Below, one piece after another: positions 1-7,830 of a DNA stretch of 21,197 bases. The notes below the pieces were generated by a model. The model made no database searches. It was not told the DNA's origin and worked only from the letters and a program-made list of their open reading frames with translations. Position numbers and translations under genes: made by a program. This DNA comes from Burkholderiales bacterium. Its GTDB lineage: Bacteria > Pseudomonadota > Gammaproteobacteria > Burkholderiales > JAEUMW01. The DNA lies in NCBI GenBank assembly GCA_016791285.1, contig JAEUMX010000292.1:1-21197 (forward strand), in the 5' to 3' direction. The stretch's first letter is position 1, and each line of letters starts with the position of its first letter.

Positions 1-437
1 GTGGTGAGGCGCTCCTGCACCTGCAGCCGGCGCGCGAAGGCGTCGACCACGCGCGGGATCTTGGACAGCCCCACGATGTGCTCCTTCGGGATGTAGGCCA
101 CGTGCGCCTTGCCGAAGAACGGCAGGAGATGATGCTCGCACAGGGAATAGACCTCGATGTCGCGCACCAGCACCATCTGCTGGTAGTCCTCGCGGAACTT
201 GGCGGAATTCAGAATCGCGGCCGGATCGAGGCCGTAGCCGTGGGTGAGAAACTGCAGCGCCTTCGCCACCCGCTCGGGCGTCTTGGCGAGACCTTCGCGC
301 CCCGGGTCTTCGCCTAGCGCCTGCAGTATCGACTCGTACCCGACGGCGATGCGCGCAGTGACACCGGGATCGTATTCCCGGATCTGCGCACCGCCGTTGA
401 GCTCGTTCTCTTCGACGATCTGGGGCTTCGCACTCAT
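1..437 (-). CDS. folE: GTP cyclohydrolase I (3' end cut by the window edge)
   Basis: Converts GTP to 7,8-dihydroneopterin triphosphate, the first step of tetrahydrofolate/pterin synthesis, in the cytoplasm. Translating the minus strand from the ATG at 437 gives 145 complete codons with no stop before the edge, so roughly the last third is missing. The family signature [10 protein letters not shown] is clear: Cys100 and His103 are the first two zinc ligands, and the third (a Cys further on) would lie outside. [12 protein letters not shown] (residues 49-60) and QERLT at the edge also fit type I enzymes rather than the FolE2 type. A Shine-Dalgarno GGAGG lies about 7 bases before the ATG. It follows dxs by 48 bp on the same strand and is probably the last or a late gene of the xseB-ispA-dxs-folE operon. 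The identification is firm; the C-terminus cannot be judged. Confidence 0.95.
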   Translation of the reverse strand, partial: MSAKPQIVEENELNGGAQIREYDPGVTARIAVGYESILQALGEDPGREGLAKTPERVAKALQFLTHGYGLDPAAILNSAKFREDYQQMVLVRDIEVYSLCEHHLLPFFGKAHVAYIPKEHIVGLSKIPRVVDAFARRLQVQERLT

Positions 438-485
438 TGCAATCCTCCGCTCACGCCAGATGAGACGACGGCGACACGCCGGGGT

Positions 486-2363
486 TCACTGCCGCGCGCC
501 AGCGGCAAGGCGCGCACGGATGCGCTCGAGGATGCCGTCCTTGGTGAGGCCGCATTCCTTCAGCAGGATCGCCGGATCACCCTGTTCCAGGAAAGCGTCG
601 GGCAGACCCACGATGAGCAGCGGCACCGTGACGCCGTGCGCTTCCAGCAGCTCTGCCACGGCGCTGCCGGCCCCGCCCTGGGCGGTGTTTTCCTCGACGG
701 TGACGAGCAGGTCATGGCGGCCGGCCAGGTCGAGGATCATCCCCTGGTCGAGCGGCTTCACGAAACGCATGTTCGCGACGGTCGCGTCGAGCTCGGCGCC
801 GGCCGCGAGCGCGGGCGTCACCATCGGACCGAAAGCCAGGATCGCGACGCCCCGCCCTTCGCGCCGGATCTCCCCGCGCCCGATCGGCAGCTGGGTCATC
901 TGCTTTTGCACCGGCACCCCGACGCCTACACCGCGCGGATAGCGCACGGCGGCCGGCGCATTCATCTGAAAGGCGGTGTAGAGCATCTGGCGGCATTCGT
1001 TCTCGTCCGCGGGCACCATCACGGTGAGATTGGGAATGCAGCGCATATAGGAGAGGTCGAAGCTGCCGTTGTGGGTGGCGCCGTCGGCGCCCACCACACC
1101 GCCGCGGTCGATCGCGAACACGACCGGCAGGTTCTGGATCGCCACGTCGTGGATCAGCTGATCGTAGGCGCGCTGCAGGAAGGTCGAGTAGATCGCGACC
1201 ACCGGCTTCATGCCCTCACAGGCGATCCCGCCGGCGAAGGTCACACAGTGCTGCTCCGCGATGCCGACATCGAAATAGCGATCGGCAAAGCGCTCGGCGA
1301 ACTTGACCAGACCCGAGCCCTCTCGCATCGCCGGGGTGATGCCTATCAGCCGCGGGTCGCGCTCGGCCATGTCGCACAGCCAGTCGCCGAAAACCTCCGT
1401 GTAGGTGGGCCGGGCGCCGGACTTCGAGACGATGCCGTGCTCCGGATCGAAGCGCGACACGCCGTGGTAGAGGATGCAGTCCTCTTCGGCGAGCTTGTAG
1501 CCCTTGCCCTTGCGCGTGACGACGTGAAGGAACTGCGGCCCTTCGAGCTCGGCCACGTTCGCGAGCGTGTCCACCAGCACGTCGATGTCGTGCCCGTCGA
1601 TCGGGCCGATGTAGTTGAAGCCGAACTCCTCGAACAGCGTGCCCGGCGTGACCATGCCCTTCACGTGCTCCTCGGCCTTCTTCGCGAGCTCGAGCACCGG
1701 CGAGGGCAGCGCGCCCAGCACCTTCTCCGCGCCGCGCCGGGCGGCCGAGTAGAAGCGTCCCGAGAGCAGACGTGCCAGGTAGTTGTTGAGGGCACCGACG
1801 TTGTGCGAGATCGACATATCGTTGTCGTTGAGCACGACGAGCAGGTTCGCGTCCATCGCGCCGGCGTTGTTGAGCGCCTCGAAGGCCATGCCGCCGGTCA
1901 TCGCGCCGTCGCCGATCACCGCCACACAGCGTCTGCTCTCTCCGCGGCGCTTGGCCGCGACCGCCATGCCGAGCGCCGCGCTGATCGAGGTGCTGGCGTG
2001 GGCGGTGCCGAAGGTGTCGTACTCGCTCTCGCTGCGGCGGGGAAAGCCGGAGATGCCGCCCCACATCCTGAGCTTCGACATCTTTTCGAGGCGGCCGGTC
2101 AGGACCTTGTGCGCGTAGGTCTGGTGGCCGACGTCCCAGACCAGGCGATCGTGCGGAGTTTTCAGGACATAGTGCAGGGCGATCGTGAGCTCGACCGTGC
2201 CGAGGTTGGACGAGAGATGGCCGCCGGTCTTGCTCACGGATTCGATGAGGAAACGCCGCAGTTCCTCCGCGAGCTTGTGCAGGTCCGCCCGCGGCAGCCG
2301 CCGCAGGTCCGCCGGGTCGCGAATCGACTCGAGCAGTTCGTAGCGCACTTCTGGTGCGTTCAT
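486..2363 (-). CDS. dxs: 1-deoxy-D-xylulose-5-phosphate synthase
   Basis: Condenses pyruvate and glyceraldehyde 3-phosphate into DXP, the entry step of the MEP isoprenoid pathway and also a thiamine/pyridoxal precursor. The product is 625 aa, a full-length DXS. His49 in GGHLSSNLG, the thiamine-diphosphate motif GDGAMTGG at 151-158 with the following Asn pair, and LNDNDMSIS near 178-186 mark the N-terminal domain. The central transketolase-like domain has the catalytic Glu370 in VGIAEQH. The C-terminal domain follows YPRGVGVG. The start ATG (2363-2361) overlaps the ispA stop by one base (TGATG), which implies translational coupling and fixes the start. The gene lies in the operon with its pathway neighbour ispA upstream and folE downstream. 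Nothing appears broken. Confidence 0.98.
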   Translation of the reverse strand: MNAPEVRYELLESIRDPADLRRLPRADLHKLAEELRRFLIESVSKTGGHLSSNLGTVELTIALHYVLKTPHDRLVWDVGHQTYAHKVLTGRLEKMSKLRMWGGISGFPRRSESEYDTFGTAHASTSISAALGMAVAAKRRGESRRCVAVIGDGAMTGGMAFEALNNAGAMDANLLVVLNDNDMSISHNVGALNNYLARLLSGRFYSAARRGAEKVLGALPSPVLELAKKAEEHVKGMVTPGTLFEEFGFNYIGPIDGHDIDVLVDTLANVAELEGPQFLHVVTRKGKGYKLAEEDCILYHGVSRFDPEHGIVSKSGARPTYTEVFGDWLCDMAERDPRLIGITPAMREGSGLVKFAERFADRYFDVGIAEQHCVTFAGGIACEGMKPVVAIYSTFLQRAYDQLIHDVAIQNLPVVFAIDRGGVVGADGATHNGSFDLSYMRCIPNLTVMVPADENECRQMLYTAFQMNAPAAVRYPRGVGVGVPVQKQMTQLPIGRGEIRREGRGVAILAFGPMVTPALAAGAELDATVANMRFVKPLDQGMILDLAGRHDLLVTVEENTAQGGAGSAVAELLEAHGVTVPLLIVGLPDAFLEQGDPAILLKECGLTKDGILERIRARLAAGARQ

Positions 2364-3319
2364 CAGAATTTTCTCATCACGATGAAATCCGAGAGCTCCT
2401 CCAGCCGGCGCGCGCGCGCGCCGAAGGGTGCCAGCGCGCCGATCGCGGTCGCGCGCATCTCCAGGGCGAGCTGCCGCGCATCCGACACGCCGAGCACCTG
2501 GACGTAGGTCGGCTTGTGCTGATCGGCGTCCTTGCCGGCGGTCTTGCCCAGCGTCGCCGTGTTGGAGTCGGCGTCGAGCACGTCGTCGACGACCTGGAAC
2601 GCGAGTCCGATATATTTCGCGAAGCGGTCCAGACGCGCAAGTCCATCGGCGTCCAGAGCGGTCCCGCAGCGCGCCCCCAGGAGCGCCGCGGCGCGGATCA
2701 GAGCGCCGGTCTTGTGGACGTGCATGAATTCAAGCTCGGGCAGGGTGAGGCTCCTGCCGACGGCATCGAGGTCTATCGCCTGGCCGCCCGCCATGCCGCG
2801 CGATCCGGCCGCGGCCGCCAGGATCGACACCATCTCGAGCTGGATCGCGGGGTGCGAAGCGAGCTCGCGCCCGGACAGCAGATCGAAAGCAAGGCTTTGC
2901 AGTGCGTCGCCGACCAATAGTGCCGTGGCCTCGTCGAACTCGACGTGACAGGTGGGCTTGCCCCGCCGCAACACGTCGTCGTCCATGCAGGGCAGGTCGT
3001 CGTGGACCAGCGAATAGGCGTGGATCAGCTCGACCGCCGCGGCCGCCACGGCCACCCGCTCGACCGGCGCCTGCGCCAGTTCGCCGGCCGCGAACGCGAG
3101 CAGCGGCCGTACCCGCTTGCCACCACCCAGGACGGCGTAACGCATCGCCTCGTGCAGTCGGCCCGGCGCCACCTGGGGCGATGGCAACAGGTGCGCAAGA
3201 AGATGCTCCATGTGGTCCTGGCGTACGGCGACCCAGTCATCGAAGGGGGTCGCGGCCGGTGCGTCCGCGCTCGCCGGGTCGAGCCGCGGCCCGTCCGTGG
3301 AGGCGCGCGAGGCGTTCAA
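2363..3319 (-). CDS. ispA: Farnesyl diphosphate synthase (short-chain polyprenyl synthase), TTG start
   Basis: Elongates DMAPP/GPP with IPP to farnesyl diphosphate, feeding quinones and undecaprenyl lipid. The 318-aa product has GKRVRP at 68-72, the first aspartate-rich motif DDLPCMD (Asp107, Asp108, Asp113) and the second DDVLD (245-249). Together these are diagnostic of trans-prenyl diphosphate synthases. Start choice: the first ATG (3211) would remove the helix that normally precedes GKR. The only other plausible in-frame start after the upstream TAG is TTG at 3319-3317, so I take TTG. The extra N-terminus (residues 1-24) is Ala/Pro/Asp rich and may be disordered. No strong Shine-Dalgarno precedes the TTG. 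The gene is 46 bp after xseB and overlaps dxs by one base. Function is confident, the exact start moderately so. Confidence 0.95.
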   Translation of the reverse strand: MNASRASTDGPRLDPASADAPAATPFDDWVAVRQDHMEHLLAHLLPSPQVAPGRLHEAMRYAVLGGGKRVRPLLAFAAGELAQAPVERVAVAAAAVELIHAYSLVHDDLPCMDDDVLRRGKPTCHVEFDEATALLVGDALQSLAFDLLSGRELASHPAIQLEMVSILAAAAGSRGMAGGQAIDLDAVGRSLTLPELEFMHVHKTGALIRAAALLGARCGTALDADGLARLDRFAKYIGLAFQVVDDVLDADSNTATLGKTAGKDADQHKPTYVQVLGVSDARQLALEMRATAIGALAPFGARARRLEELSDFIVMRKF

Positions 3320-3365
3320 GTCGGAATCGGATCCGTAGGGTCTCTAGGCAACCGCGTCCAGCACG

Positions 3366-3599
3366 TCACGCTTCTGGCGTGGAGAACGGCTTCAGGGTGT
3401 TTTCTTCGAGGATCTTCACCTGCTGCTCGGCAGCCTGCAGGGTGGTCTGGCAGTATTGCAGCAGCTGCGCGCCGCGCTTGTAGGCCGCCAGCGACTGCTC
3501 GAGCGGCAGCTGGCCGGATTCCATGCGCGCCACCAATCCCTCGAGCTCCACGATCGCCGCCTCGAAGCTCTCCGGCTGGTCTTGCTGGGCGGAGTTCAT
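3366..3599 (-). CDS. xseB: Exodeoxyribonuclease VII small subunit
   Basis: Small subunit of exonuclease VII, which with XseA degrades single-stranded DNA to oligonucleotides. The product is 77 aa, normal for XseB. It shows the family pattern [19 protein letters not shown] followed by [13 protein letters not shown] and a C-terminal helical tail (QVKILEEN). The open frame extends further upstream to 3797, but that extension is basic and low in complexity and does not resemble the family. I therefore start at the ATG at 3599 ([11 protein letters not shown]). The gene heads the ispA-dxs-folE operon, an arrangement common in proteobacteria. xseA is not in the window. Confidence 0.93.
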   Translation of the reverse strand: MNSAQQDQPESFEAAIVELEGLVARMESGQLPLEQSLAAYKRGAQLLQYCQTTLQAAEQQVKILEENTLKPFSTPEA

Positions 3600-3637
3600 C
3601 GGTTGAATTCGGGCCAGAAAACACCAAAACGGCGTAA

Positions 3638-3665
3638 GGTATCGCAGCCGGGGCTTCCGGGTCAA
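3638..3665 (-). promoter_or_regulatory. Candidate sigma-70 promoter of the xseB-ispA-dxs-folE operon
   Basis: On the minus strand TTGACC (3665-3660, five of six matches to the -35 consensus) is followed by a 16-base spacer and GATACC (3643-3638). An alternative -10, TACCTT, lies at 18 bases spacing. It would place the transcript start about 30 bases before the xseB ATG. The -10 is weak. The rest of the 230-bp gap to the divergent Rieske gene (3600-3829) shows no other convincing site, only short T runs at 3736-3750 and 3789-3795. Confidence 0.4.
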
Positions 3666-3829
3666 CGCGCGGGGTCGTTGCAGCGTTCTGGCGGACGCGG
3701 AAAGCAATTGATTTCGACCCCGCTTCTGGTAGCCTTTTTCGGTTTTTCCGCGTGCCGGTCGCGCGCTTTCCCGGCTTGCGGAGAAGCGTTTTTCCAACCC
3801 CTTACGCGATCGAGGTGAAAAATTGCCTT

Positions 3830-4945
3830 ATGACTGATCTGGCCACTGCCACCCTGACCTCCACCCCCCAACCCCTCTCCATCGACTGGTACCTCGATCA
3901 GGATGTCCACGAAGCTGAAATGGCGACCGTGTTCGCACAGGGACCCGGTTATGTCGGCCACGAGCTCATGCTCCTCCGCCCCGGCGACTATCACGTGCTG
4001 GAGTGGATGGGAAACGGCAAGACCCTGATCCGCAACACGCACGGCGTCGATCTCCTGTCCAACGTCTGCCGCCACCGTCAGGCCGTCATCCTCCAGGGCC
4101 GCGGCCATGCGCGGAACCTCGTGTGCCCGGTCCACCGCTGGACCTACGATACCTCCGGTACGCTCCTCGGCGCGCCGCATTTTCCCGACAAGCCCTGCCT
4201 CGATCTCGAACGCACGCCGCTCAAGAGCTGGAACGGCATGCTGTTTCAGGGGCCGCGCGACCCCGCCAGTGACCTGGCAGGGCTCGCCATCGCCGGCGAC
4301 CTGTCCTTCGACGGCTATCTCTTCCACTGCGCCGAGGTCACCGAGTACCAGTACAACTGGAAGGTTTTCATGGAGGTCTACCTCGAGCTCTACCACGTGG
4401 TGCCGTTCCACCCCGGTCTGGGGCGCTTCGTCGATTGCGACCGCCTGCTGCGCTGGGAGCTCGGCGAGTGGTACAGCGCCCAGGTGTGCGGCATCAGCCG
4501 CGAGCTCGGCCGCGCTGGCACCCCGACCTACCAGCGCTGGCAGGAGAAGCTGTTGGCGTATGGCGGCGGGGAAGCGCCGCCTTACGGCGCGCTCTGGTTT
4601 GCCTACTACCCGAACATCATGATCGAGTGGTATCCGCAGGTGCTCATCGTGAGCCACGTGATCCCGCGCGGGCCGCAGGCGTGCAGCAACGTCGTCGAGT
4701 ACTACTATCCGGAAGAGATCGCGCTCTTCGAGCCGGAGCTGATCGAGGCCGAGCGCGCGGCGTACAACGAGACCGCGATCGAGGATGCGGAGATCTGCCA
4801 GCGCATGCACGATGGCCGCCGCGCGCTGCGGGCGCAGGGCGTGAGCGAGGCCGGACCGTACCAGTCGCCGATGGAAGACGGTGTCTGGCACTTCCACGAA
4901 TTTCTGCGCCGCCACGTGGAGCCCGCGCTCGGCGCACGCCCCTGA
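3830..4945 (+). CDS. Rieske non-haem iron oxygenase, alpha subunit (substrate unknown)
   Basis: Aromatic-ring-hydroxylating/Rieske oxygenase family, 371 aa. The N-terminal Rieske [2Fe-2S] domain has Cys80-x-His82 and Cys99-x2-His102 (CRH and CPVH). The C-terminal catalytic domain starts with NWK (176-178). It carries His189 and His194 as likely iron ligands, with Asp319 in AIEDAEIC as the probable third. The bridging acid before the first His is Glu186 rather than the Asp of naphthalene dioxygenase. As I recall the family, a Glu here is seen in quaternary-amine oxygenases such as CntA. I start at ATG 3830 after GAGGTG; the frame extends to 3752, but that stretch does not look like protein. 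No beta subunit, ferredoxin or reductase is nearby, so electrons must come from elsewhere. It is divergent from xseB and followed by a terminator. Substrate cannot be assigned. Confidence 0.88.
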   Translation: MTDLATATLTSTPQPLSIDWYLDQDVHEAEMATVFAQGPGYVGHELMLLRPGDYHVLEWMGNGKTLIRNTHGVDLLSNVCRHRQAVILQGRGHARNLVCPVHRWTYDTSGTLLGAPHFPDKPCLDLERTPLKSWNGMLFQGPRDPASDLAGLAIAGDLSFDGYLFHCAEVTEYQYNWKVFMEVYLELYHVVPFHPGLGRFVDCDRLLRWELGEWYSAQVCGISRELGRAGTPTYQRWQEKLLAYGGGEAPPYGALWFAYYPNIMIEWYPQVLIVSHVIPRGPQACSNVVEYYYPEEIALFEPELIEAERAAYNETAIEDAEICQRMHDGRRALRAQGVSEAGPYQSPMEDGVWHFHEFLRRHVEPALGARP

Positions 4946-4974
4946 GGCTCGTCCGCGTTTCCGACCCCTTGCGC

Positions 4975-5003
4975 TTGGGTGCGGGCACCGCACCCAATTT
5001 TTT
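4975..5003 (+). terminator. Rho-independent terminator after the Rieske gene
   Basis: A perfect 10-bp stem, TTGGGTGCGG (4975-4984) with CCGCACCCAA (4988-4997), closes a 3-base loop GCA and is followed at once by six T residues (4998-5003). It begins 29 bases after the Rieske stop codon and ends only 9 bases before the ATG I assign to the next gene. Confidence 0.9.
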
Positions 5004-5012
5004 CGCCTGACG

Positions 5013-5891
5013 ATGCCATTCACCCTCCCCCGCCTGCGCAGCCAGTGGATGCTCGTCGCCGGGCTGCTGTTCGCCCTCATGGGCCTTTTCGTCAAGCTGG
5101 GCGCCGAGCACGGCTTTTCCAGCGCGGAGCTCGTCTTCTACCGCTCCTTCATCGGCCTCGTGGTGATCTACGCGATCGTGTGGCAACAGCGCCTGGAACT
5201 GCGCACCCGGTACTTCCGCAGCCATCTTTACCGGAGTGTCTCGGGTTTCGTGGCATTGATGTTCTATTTCTACGCAATCGCCCGCCTGCCGCTCGCGGCG
5301 GCGGTCACCCTCAATTACACCTCGCCGCTCTTCCTGGCGGCGCTTGCCATGTGGGTGCTCAAGGAGCGGGTCTCGCCGTGGGTGATGGTGGCCGTGGTCG
5401 CCGGTTTCGTTGGCGTCGCTCTGCTGCTGCGGCCTTCGTTCCACTCGGACCAAATCCTGGCGGGCTTCCTGGGCCTCGCCTCCGGCGCCTTTGCCAGCGT
5501 TGCCTACCTGAACGTGAAGCAGCTCGGACAGCTCGGTGAGCCGGACTGGCGGGTCGTCTTCTACTTCACGCTGATCTCGACCCTCGGCGCCGCGGCCTGG
5601 ATGTCGGTCAACACCTTTCACACTGTGAGCTGGGAAGGGGCAGGCATCATCACCGGCCTCGGCACCAGCGCGACACTGGCCCAGCTCGCCATGACGCGCG
5701 CCTACCAGGAAGGACAGACCCTGGTGGTCGGGAGTCTCGCCTACAGCACGGTCGTGTTCGCGAGCCTACTCGGGGTCGTGGTGAGCGGCGAAGCCTTGGC
5801 CGCGTCGAGCTGGCTTGCCATCGCGATCATCGTGGCGAGCGGGGTCGTCGCCACCTTCGCCGCGCCCCGCGCCCCACTCGCGTCGGACTGA
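5013..5891 (+). CDS. EamA/DMT-family membrane transporter
   Basis: Drug/metabolite transporter superfamily (COG0697/EamA), 292 aa, in the inner membrane. About ten hydrophobic segments are visible, arranged as two EamA repeats (roughly residues 12-135 and 145-285). Typical features are an early YRSFIGL after the second segment, and LPLAAAVTLNYTSPLF in the fourth to fifth, close to the LNYTxPLF pattern of this family. The open frame reaches back to 4881 inside the Rieske gene. I use ATG 5013, which gives a short basic cytoplasmic N-terminus before the first segment. Met13 (5049) is an alternative. No Shine-Dalgarno is visible before either. Substrate is unknown; members export amino acids, sugars, nucleosides or drugs. 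The upstream terminator suggests a separate promoter, which I could not find. Confidence 0.85.
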   Translation: MPFTLPRLRSQWMLVAGLLFALMGLFVKLGAEHGFSSAELVFYRSFIGLVVIYAIVWQQRLELRTRYFRSHLYRSVSGFVALMFYFYAIARLPLAAAVTLNYTSPLFLAALAMWVLKERVSPWVMVAVVAGFVGVALLLRPSFHSDQILAGFLGLASGAFASVAYLNVKQLGQLGEPDWRVVFYFTLISTLGAAAWMSVNTFHTVSWEGAGIITGLGTSATLAQLAMTRAYQEGQTLVVGSLAYSTVVFASLLGVVVSGEALAASSWLAIAIIVASGVVATFAAPRAPLASD

Positions 5892-5905
5892 TCGCGTCGG
5901 TGTCT

Positions 5906-5911
5906 TATAAT
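5906..5911 (+). promoter_or_regulatory. -10 box (TATAAT) before the STAS-GCS2-M14-sulfurtransferase run
   Basis: A perfect TATAAT sits 31 bases before the STAS-gene ATG in otherwise G+C-rich DNA. No good -35 lies at 16-18 bases upstream (TCGGAC at 17 is poor), so it may need an activator or be weak. It falls just after the transporter stop codon and would give a 5' leader of about 20 bases. Confidence 0.5.
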
Positions 5912-5936
5912 CGAGGAACAACGCCGGGAGTCCGCG

Positions 5937-6320
5937 ATGATTTCGATCCAGATCGAAGACGCTTACACGAACGTGGCGGTGCTCGGAGAATTCACCCTGA
6001 CCGACATGAGGGAACTGGAGGAGCACGCCCTGTATCAGATCAGGATGCACGGCAATGCGAATCTGCTCCTCGATTTGCGGGACATGCTGGGGTACACCCT
6101 CGATGTGGCCTGGGAAGAGCTCAAGTTCACGCGCAGCCACGCGCGCGAATTCGGCCGCGTGGCGGTGGTGACCGACGATCAGTGGATCGCGTGGATCGCC
6201 TGGCTGGAGAGCCTCTTCACGGACGCCGAGATCGAGGTCTTCGCGAACTACGACGAGGCGCTCGGGTGGGTCAAGGCCGCTGCGGTGGAAACGGGCAGCC
6301 CCCCCACCGGGAACGCTTGA
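5937..6320 (+). CDS. SpoIIAA-like STAS-domain protein
   Basis: 127-aa soluble protein resembling the SpoIIAA-like STAS family (PF11964 type): a short beta strand pair at the start (MISIQIED, VAVLGEF), an acidic helix (MRELEEHAL), a central strand LLLDLRDMLG near residues 43-52, a helix WEELKFTRSH, then VAVVTDDQ and a C-terminal helix FANYDEALGWV. These proteins lack a recognised catalytic centre and are thought to bind ligands or partners. No membrane segment or signal is present. A GGGAG Shine-Dalgarno lies 6 bases before the ATG, after the TATAAT at 5906. It is the first gene of a likely four-gene transcript, with 56 bp to the ligase gene. The fold assignment is fairly secure; the function is unknown. 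Confidence 0.78.
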   Translation: MISIQIEDAYTNVAVLGEFTLTDMRELEEHALYQIRMHGNANLLLDLRDMLGYTLDVAWEELKFTRSHAREFGRVAVVTDDQWIAWIAWLESLFTDAEIEVFANYDEALGWVKAAAVETGSPPTGNA

Positions 6321-6376
6321 CAGGTTGTTGAGGCGGCGCGCCTCGCGCCCGGCGTGCAAGCGCGGCCGCAACCGGC

Positions 6377-7810
6377 ATGGGCAGGGAGATCGACGATGTC
6401 CAATTCGACGCGGCAGCCTTCGAGCGCTTCGGCGGCTGCGTCGCGCGCGAAACCGCCCGGCTCGAGGAGTGGGTGCGCCGCGGCGTGATGGCGGAGGGCC
6501 CCTACGTCGCGGGATTCGAGCTCGAAGCCTGGCTGGTCGACCGCTCGCTCGCCCCGGCGCCGATCAACGAGGCCTATCTCGCGGCGCTCGCCAGCGCTCT
6601 GGTGGTGCCGGAGCTCTCGAAGTTCAACGTGGAATTGAACGGCACCCCGCAGGTGCTGGGCCCCGGCGCGCTGACCCGCCTCGAATCGGAGCTCGAGGCG
6701 ACGTGGCGCCGCTGTCTGGCGGTGGCGTCCGACCTCGACGCTGCGCTCGTCATGATCGGCATTCTGCCCACCGTCACAAAGGCGGACCTGTGCCTCGCCA
6801 ACATGTCGCCGCTGAACCGCTACCACGCGCTCAACCGCCAGATCATGCGGGCCCGCCGCGGCCGTGCCATCACGGTCGACATCGGCGGCCGCGAGCATCT
6901 TCTGACGAAGCACCACGACGTCATGCTGGAGGCCGCCACCACGTCGTTCCAGGTGCACCTGCAGGTGCCGGCGAGCTGCGCTGCCCGTTACTACAACGCC
7001 TCGCTCGTGCTCTCTGCGCCGATCGTCGCCGCCTGCGGCAACTCGCCGCTGCTGTTCGGCCGCGACCTCTGGGACGAGACGCGGATCCCGCTCTTCGAAC
7101 AGGCCGTGGCGCTCGGCGGCAGAAAAGGCGCCGCCCACGATCCGGCCCAGCGCGTGACCTTCGGCGGCGGCTACGTGCGCGCCTCGCTGCTCGAATGTTT
7201 CGCCGAGAACGAGGCGTTCTATCCGTACCTGCTGCCGGTGAGCCTAGACGATGGCATCACCAGACTCGAACACCTGCGGTTGCATAACGGCACGATCTGG
7301 CGCTGGAATCGGCCCCTGATAGGATTCGACGAAATGGGAACCCCGCACTTTCGCATCGAGCACCGCGTGCTGCCCGCCGGCCCGAGCGTGATCGACATGA
7401 TCGCGAATGCGGCGCTGTACTTCGGGCTTGCGCACCACTTCGCGGGCCGCGACGTGGCGCCCGAAACACAGCTGCCGTTCGAGCGCGCGCGGGAGAACTT
7501 CTATCGCGCCGCGCGCGAAGGGCTGGCGGCACGGCTCACGTGGTTGAGCGGCGCGACCACCGACGCCCGTACGCTGCTGCGCGACGAGTTGCTGCCGGCG
7601 GCGCGCCACGGCCTCGCCGGGCTCGGCCTCGAAGCCGGGGAGATCGACCGCTATCTCGCGATCATCGCGCACCGTGTGATGTCCGCCAGAACGGGCAGCA
7701 CGTGGTTGCGCACGCACTTCATCGCGAACGGTCGAGACCTCTCCGAGCTGACGGCCGCCTACCTGGCTCGGCAGCGCAGCGGCGACCCTGTCCATCAATG
7801 GCCCGAGTAA
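6377..7810 (+). CDS. GCS2-family carboxylate-amine ligase (glutamate-cysteine ligase-like)
   Basis: 477 aa, related to the glutamate-cysteine ligase GCS2/YbdK superfamily (COG2170/PF04107), which forms amide bonds using ATP. Visible signatures are GFELEAWLVD (46-55), matching the G-x-E-x-E metal/ATP-binding strand, and KFNVELNGTP (82-91) with its conserved Glu. A His-rich stretch LLTKHHDVML and RIEHRVLPAG (the E-x-R near the substrate site) follow. It is clearly longer than YbdK-type enzymes (about 370 aa). The extra length lies in the C-terminal third, from about residue 350. Only ATG 6377 is available as start: an in-frame TGA lies at 6329 and no GTG or TTG intervenes. No good Shine-Dalgarno is seen. 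The deacylase gene begins 20 bp downstream or overlaps it. Substrates are unknown; true glutamate-cysteine ligase activity should not be assumed. Confidence 0.8.
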   Translation: MGREIDDVQFDAAAFERFGGCVARETARLEEWVRRGVMAEGPYVAGFELEAWLVDRSLAPAPINEAYLAALASALVVPELSKFNVELNGTPQVLGPGALTRLESELEATWRRCLAVASDLDAALVMIGILPTVTKADLCLANMSPLNRYHALNRQIMRARRGRAITVDIGGREHLLTKHHDVMLEAATTSFQVHLQVPASCAARYYNASLVLSAPIVAACGNSPLLFGRDLWDETRIPLFEQAVALGGRKGAAHDPAQRVTFGGGYVRASLLECFAENEAFYPYLLPVSLDDGITRLEHLRLHNGTIWRWNRPLIGFDEMGTPHFRIEHRVLPAGPSVIDMIANAALYFGLAHHFAGRDVAPETQLPFERARENFYRAAREGLAARLTWLSGATTDARTLLRDELLPAARHGLAGLGLEAGEIDRYLAIIAHRVMSARTGSTWLRTHFIANGRDLSELTAAYLARQRSGDPVHQWPE

Positions 7811-7830
7811 GCCGACGCTCCGCAACGCTC

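Noticed and set aside
636..2507. 623-codon open frame on the plus strand
   Set aside because: Antisense to dxs, which has all expected catalytic motifs; the opposite frame shows only codon-bias-driven composition.
3662..5095. 477-codon open frame on the minus strand
   Set aside because: Antisense to the Rieske gene, and it would cross the clear terminator at 4975-5003.
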